A stretch of 8,839 nucleotides of DNA from NCBI GenBank assembly GCA_002291495.1, contig DBAE01000182.1, positions 8,700 through 17,538 of the forward strand. The letters are read 5' to 3'. A program made the position numbers and the translations under genes. The DNA is from Bacteriovoracaceae bacterium UBA1018 (GTDB lineage: Bacteria > Bdellovibrionota > UBA1018). Position 1 is the stretch's first letter. The number at the start of each line of letters is the position of its first letter. Positions 5,345-8,839 of the stretch are shown in pieces. Below the pieces are notes generated by a model. The model saw nothing but the letters and a program-made list of their open reading frames with translations. It did not search any database and was not told the DNA's origin.

Positions 5345-7483
5345 ATGACTTTGGGTTGGGAAAAGTTTTTGGGGAAGAGTTTTCTTATTTTATTTGTTTC
5401 ATGCATCGCCATCACCGGCGGAGCGCAAGCATTTGCGGCTGAAGGTGACGTGAGCAAAGAGTGTGGTGAGCACCTCGATCCGGCAGAGGTCATTTTTCAT
5501 GCTGGCGAACACAAAACTATCAAACACGACGATACCGTCGAAATACTTAAGCTGAATTATTCCGTAGCCATTCGACTCAATCCTATAACTTGGAATGAGA
5601 TTGGTGGATTTACGGAAAGTAAGGAAAAACAATCCACTCGCCGAGTAAGCCAGCAGTCGATCTTTTATGAAGAACTCCAGAATAAAAAAAGTGAGACCAC
5701 AATCGCGCTGTATGAGTATGCGAACTCACTCTCCATCAAGGAAGGACTAAAGCCGGCCTACGACATCGAAAAAATTAAAGCTAATCCTACTAGTATACCT
5801 CCATGGAGTTATGAAGGAGATCCAGCGACTGTCGAAGGTTACCGTCTCTTAACTGGTGTCGAAGTACCCCTACTTTATCGAAAGATATTCCAGAAAAAAA
5901 CATGGACCCCAGATTTCTTCATCGCTCGAACCATTCAAGTGGACTCTAGACCTGTTAAAACGGCAGCGCCTAAATCAAAATCAATTACTCTGCGTGAACA
6001 GTACGAACTCCAGCGCAAAGCAGAGGAAGAAACTAGACTCAAAAACCCACTCTTCAAAATAAACCCTGCAACCTTTGCATTTGAAGGACTGACACCCCAC
6101 GGTCTCCAGGTTCTTAAACAACAAAGAGATATCTACCGAGCTCGTGAGCGATTGTTTAACGCTGAGTTCAGAAATCTTGGAACTGTCTTTCACGCCATGC
6201 ACGTGGCGAGACTAGGCAAGCATCACATGGCCCTATTAGGCGGCCCAGGTGGCGCTAAATCCGGAGTTGTGAACTGGATGCTCAGTGGGGAGAGTGTTCC
6301 CGTCTTCAAACTTCAGTTCAATGAACAAACACCAGTTCAAGCGCTTATTGGTGGCCAAGATTTTAAGAAAGCAAAAAGCGGAATTTATATTCATAACACT
6401 GAAGGAAGTTTAGTCGACTATCCAGTAGCGGCCTTAGACGAAGGAGAAAAAGGTCTTCCTGCTACACTCGCTGCCCTCCTCAGTATTCTTCAAGAACGTA
6501 AGGTTTATCCCGGCGGGAAAGAGATCGACGCTCTTTTAGAAACTGCCTATATGACCGGAAACGCGACTCTTCCTGAGATCGTCGAACAATTTAGACTGAA
6601 TAATCAAAATTCCACGGCTTACGCTTTCCTCAGCCGTTTCATGATCAAAGCAGTTATAAACAATCGCCTTGACCCAGAAGCGCAAGCCTATTTGGATGAG
6701 AGACAACAACGCAGAGAGCGACTCTTAGCTCTAGCTCCTTATCACCCAGAAGTTCGTCAGGACGAAGTTTTTATCAAACCTCAACCCCTCGACTGGGTGG
6801 CCCTTAGAGCTTTAAGAGGTGCCCTATTCGTAGCTAATCAACAGCTCATGACCACTTTCAATCAGTTTGCCAACGACCTTTGGGACCAAACTAATGAAGC
6901 AGTGAAGTTTTCTGAAGCAAATCATAAGAGTAATCGAAACAAATTCCCTCATGTCGTTCAACCTGCAGCTGACTTCAATGAGCGCTTCAGAAAACTGATT
7001 CCTGGAATCATCCTCGACTCTGCGTTTTTAGACTTTCTAAAATCGCCACTTGCCGATGATGACCAGATCGAGTTCATGACCAAAAGACCATTTGAAGTCG
7101 ATGCTCTGTCTCTGTGGAGAGCTTTCCTAGTAACGACGACGGTGACTTCTGGATCATCTCGAGTGGTCTATGACCAGAACGCAATCGATAACAAGTATGC
7201 CATTGATTACGGCGTCAAGATCGATCCTGAGAAAGCTCGCGATGCCCGAGACGAGCTCATGTACAAAGACATGATCGATGAGCAAAAACGAACCCACGAT
7301 ATCTTCAGAGACTATATTAAGAAGATTCAAAAAGAACTCGAAGTCTTGTCGAGAAATGCCTACAACCCGGCAGAAGCTAAATCACTAGAAGAGAACTCAA
7401 TTGAACGACTCATACAACCTGAGCTTCAAGAAAATATAGACGAAGCTCTCAAGTCAAAAAACTCAGAGCAAAAAAAGGATTAA
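5345..7483 (+). CDS. MoxR/RavA-like AAA+ ATPase with an N-terminal Sec signal sequence
   Basis: This is a 712-residue protein. Residues 1-32 form a signal sequence: MTLGWEKFLGK, hydrophobic FLILFVSCIAITGG, and a likely cut after AQAFAA. An unrecognised region spans about 33-240, with a charged helical stretch at 215-235. The AAA+ core is MoxR-like: Walker A GGPGGAKS (299-306, with the AKS ending of MoxR proteins), Walker B VAALDE (361-366), LQERKVYPGG (382-391), sensor-1-like TGNATLPE with Asn406, and a probable arginine finger in LSRF (Arg431). The C-terminal region is long and helical, with TSGSSR (601-606) as a possible sensor-2 site and a Glu/Lys-rich tail. MoxR ATPases are normally cytoplasmic chaperone-like enzymes, often encoded beside transglutaminase and von Willebrand proteins. 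Here the signal implies export or an N-terminal anchor with the ATPase outside. No in-frame Met occurs between the signal and residue 285, so the signal cannot be removed by a later ATG start. The next gene starts 4 bp downstream. Confidence 0.85.
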   Translation: MTLGWEKFLGKSFLILFVSCIAITGGAQAFAAEGDVSKECGEHLDPAEVIFHAGEHKTIKHDDTVEILKLNYSVAIRLNPITWNEIGGFTESKEKQSTRRVSQQSIFYEELQNKKSETTIALYEYANSLSIKEGLKPAYDIEKIKANPTSIPPWSYEGDPATVEGYRLLTGVEVPLLYRKIFQKKTWTPDFFIARTIQVDSRPVKTAAPKSKSITLREQYELQRKAEEETRLKNPLFKINPATFAFEGLTPHGLQVLKQQRDIYRARERLFNAEFRNLGTVFHAMHVARLGKHHMALLGGPGGAKSGVVNWMLSGESVPVFKLQFNEQTPVQALIGGQDFKKAKSGIYIHNTEGSLVDYPVAALDEGEKGLPATLAALLSILQERKVYPGGKEIDALLETAYMTGNATLPEIVEQFRLNNQNSTAYAFLSRFMIKAVINNRLDPEAQAYLDERQQRRERLLALAPYHPEVRQDEVFIKPQPLDWVALRALRGALFVANQQLMTTFNQFANDLWDQTNEAVKFSEANHKSNRNKFPHVVQPAADFNERFRKLIPGIILDSAFLDFLKSPLADDDQIEFMTKRPFEVDALSLWRAFLVTTTVTSGSSRVVYDQNAIDNKYAIDYGVKIDPEKARDARDELMYKDMIDEQKRTHDIFRDYIKKIQKELEVLSRNAYNPAEAKSLEENSIERLIQPELQENIDEALKSKNSEQKKD

Positions 7484-7487
7484 CGTC

Positions 7488-8839
7488 GTGAAGGTGTGGG
7501 TCCTTCTCTTCGCACTGATGACCTCCGCATATGCTGGCACGGTTCCGCCAGAATGTGCCCACATCCTCAGTGATGAAGCGCAAGAAAAGCTTGCGCGGGA
7601 CGAACAACAAATCCAGTCGCTCATTGTTGAATACTCTGCCACTTTACGTGAGCACATGAATCCGTTTGCTAGCGTCTGGTTACCTAGCCAAGCGCAAGAT
7701 CTATTTAACAGAATGAGTGTACGGGTCAAAAATCGAAAATGGACCTACAGTCCTCTTTCGCTGATCAATCTCGCTCTGAAAAAAGTCATTGCATCTAAGA
7801 AACCCTATAATGAGAAGTTGGTCCAGTGGCTGATTGAAGATGCTACCCAATTGCTCAAACAATCCAGAACAGAGAGAATCGATCTTCAGTCTGAGCTTCT
7901 AGCTCTCAAGTATTCATTGGACTACCTCAGATACTTTAAGACACCAGAAAAGGTCGTCGATCTCAACGGTGACCCCGTTGATCAAAAGCCAGACGATTCC
8001 AAAAAGGGTCAGCCAGACGATCAATCGGAAAAGGCTGATAAGACAGAGCAATCTGACCAAGGGGATCAGTCAGATAACAAATCCGAAGGATCAGAAGGTC
8101 AGTCCGATGGTGAAGGTAAGGTTGCCGATCCCAATCAGGAACTCGAATATCCAGAGGTTCCTGAATCGTTTAGTCCCGCAACTATAAATACTGAACAACC
8201 CCCTGCTCAGGGTCCACAAGAACAGTATCGTTTTGCCGAGGTCAATTTTAAGACAGCGTACTTTGCTCAAAGGTATTTTGTTAGGCTTCATCGCGGAGCA
8301 AATCATCTCGTTGAACAAGCCGAACTCCCCTACGCCTTGCCTCAGCCTCCAGCGTTTCGAAAAACCTCAGAACGAATGATCGTTCGCCTAGGAAAAAAGA
8401 CCAAAATCACGCTGTCGGTTCCTGCCGGCTATAAACCCCTGCAGCCCGCTGATCCTCGAGTAACCATTACACGCACCAAAAAAAATAGTTACATCTTAGA
8501 GACGAAGGCTCAGCTTGCTGAAATTACCGTTCCTCTTGAGCTAGAAACCAATCTCAATCTCTCGCCGCCAGTTTTACAAATGTATACGAGACCAGCAGGA
8601 TTTGAAGCGAAGGAATGGCCAGATTTAGTTCAGGCCGACATCTTGAGGAAATATACCCTTGAGGACGCCCGGAAAAATCCTCTAAAAGTGGCCGCTGCTG
8701 TAGCCGACCACTTCTATGCCCGGAATAGCCGCGACTACCTTTACAGTGTAGGAAAGCGCCCGGAAACAAATCCTATCGATGCTCTCAAGTCAGGCGCTTT
8801 TCAATGCTCCATGGCAGCATACGCTATGGTAGCAATTCT
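7488..8839 (+). CDS. Exported transglutaminase-like protein, N-terminal part (cut by right edge)
   Basis: The frame is open from GTG 7488 to the window end (450 codons plus 2 nt, no stop). AAGGA lies 8 nt before the GTG and the gap to the AAA+ stop is 4 bp, so the two are one operon. Residues 1-16 are a short Sec signal (MKVWVLLFALMTSAYA, cut before GTVPPEC). A helical region (about 25-155) follows. Then comes an acidic low-complexity linker (about 161-220) rich in Asp, Gln, Ser, Lys and Gly. A beta-rich region (about 245-370) leads to the start of a transglutaminase-like core: helix KVAAAVADHFYARN, then YLYSVG, then GAFQCSMAAYAMVAI with the presumed nucleophile Cys440. The catalytic His and Asp would lie beyond the edge. 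Such domains act as protein crosslinkers or as peptidases, and the sequence here cannot tell which. Pairing with a MoxR-type ATPase is a known genome pattern for this superfamily. Confidence 0.8.
   Translation, partial: MKVWVLLFALMTSAYAGTVPPECAHILSDEAQEKLARDEQQIQSLIVEYSATLREHMNPFASVWLPSQAQDLFNRMSVRVKNRKWTYSPLSLINLALKKVIASKKPYNEKLVQWLIEDATQLLKQSRTERIDLQSELLALKYSLDYLRYFKTPEKVVDLNGDPVDQKPDDSKKGQPDDQSEKADKTEQSDQGDQSDNKSEGSEGQSDGEGKVADPNQELEYPEVPESFSPATINTEQPPAQGPQEQYRFAEVNFKTAYFAQRYFVRLHRGANHLVEQAELPYALPQPPAFRKTSERMIVRLGKKTKITLSVPAGYKPLQPADPRVTITRTKKNSYILETKAQLAEITVPLELETNLNLSPPVLQMYTRPAGFEAKEWPDLVQADILRKYTLEDARKNPLKVAAAVADHFYARNSRDYLYSVGKRPETNPIDALKSGAFQCSMAAYAMVAI

Noticed and set aside
5390..5416. 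AAA+ protein as a lipoprotein through Cys20 (LFVSC)
   Set aside because: The residues before Cys20 fit a lipobox poorly, and the hydrophobic stretch continues past it to a standard AQAFAA cut site.
7463..7729. Minus-strand open frame of 88 codons across the AAA+/transglutaminase junction
   Set aside because: It overlaps the signal peptide and start of the transglutaminase-like gene, which has a good ribosome site and stays open to the window end.
1..8839. CRISPR array, tRNA/rRNA gene, insertion sequence or prophage remnant
   Set aside because: No regularly spaced repeats, cloverleaf-like sequence, transposase/integrase motifs or terminal inverted repeats were seen. Genes are intact and closely packed.

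Overview
The window comes from a Gram-negative bacterium. It encodes a TonB-dependent outer-membrane receptor, two lipoproteins, a TatA subunit and several Sec-exported proteins. Base composition is moderate, intergenic regions are AT-rich, and Shine-Dalgarno sites are often weak. The gene mix (bacterial lysyl oxidase, PQQ sugar dehydrogenase, exported AAA+/transglutaminase pair) would fit Bdellovibrionota or another deltaproteobacteria-like lineage. That placement is a low-confidence inference, since no rRNA or other taxonomic marker is present.

Left block, minus strand (1-3257): a lysyl-oxidase-like lipoprotein overlaps by 4 bp (ATGA) a PQQ-dependent sugar dehydrogenase lipoprotein. After a 141-bp AT-rich gap comes the N-terminal part of a TonB-dependent receptor that runs off the left edge. 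The two lipoproteins are both predicted quinoproteins facing the cell envelope: one builds a lysine tyrosylquinone from its own side chains, the other binds PQQ. The receptor could serve an unknown substrate.

Middle block, plus strand (3308-4653): a tight operon of tatA, an unknown 171-residue protein with a hydrophobic C-terminal segment, and a hypoxanthine-type phosphoribosyltransferase, with gaps of 2 and 1 bp. A TTGACA-N17-TATACC promoter lies directly upstream. Its -10 hexamer sits exactly inside a perfect 6-bp inverted repeat that abuts the tatA start codon. The operon ends stop-to-stop against a convergent gene for a small exported protein of unknown function (4654-5220, minus).

Right block, plus strand (5345-8839): a 712-residue MoxR/RavA-like AAA+ ATPase is followed after 4 bp by a protein with a signal peptide, an acidic low-complexity linker and the start of a transglutaminase-like domain. 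That second gene is cut by the right edge just after the presumed catalytic Cys. The ATPase itself carries a clear Sec-type signal sequence, so its ATPase domain is predicted to lie outside the cytoplasm, where ATP is not normally available. This exported AAA+/transglutaminase pair is the most unusual thing in the window.

No rRNA, tRNA, CRISPR array, insertion sequence or phage gene was seen. No gap between genes exceeds about 150 bp.
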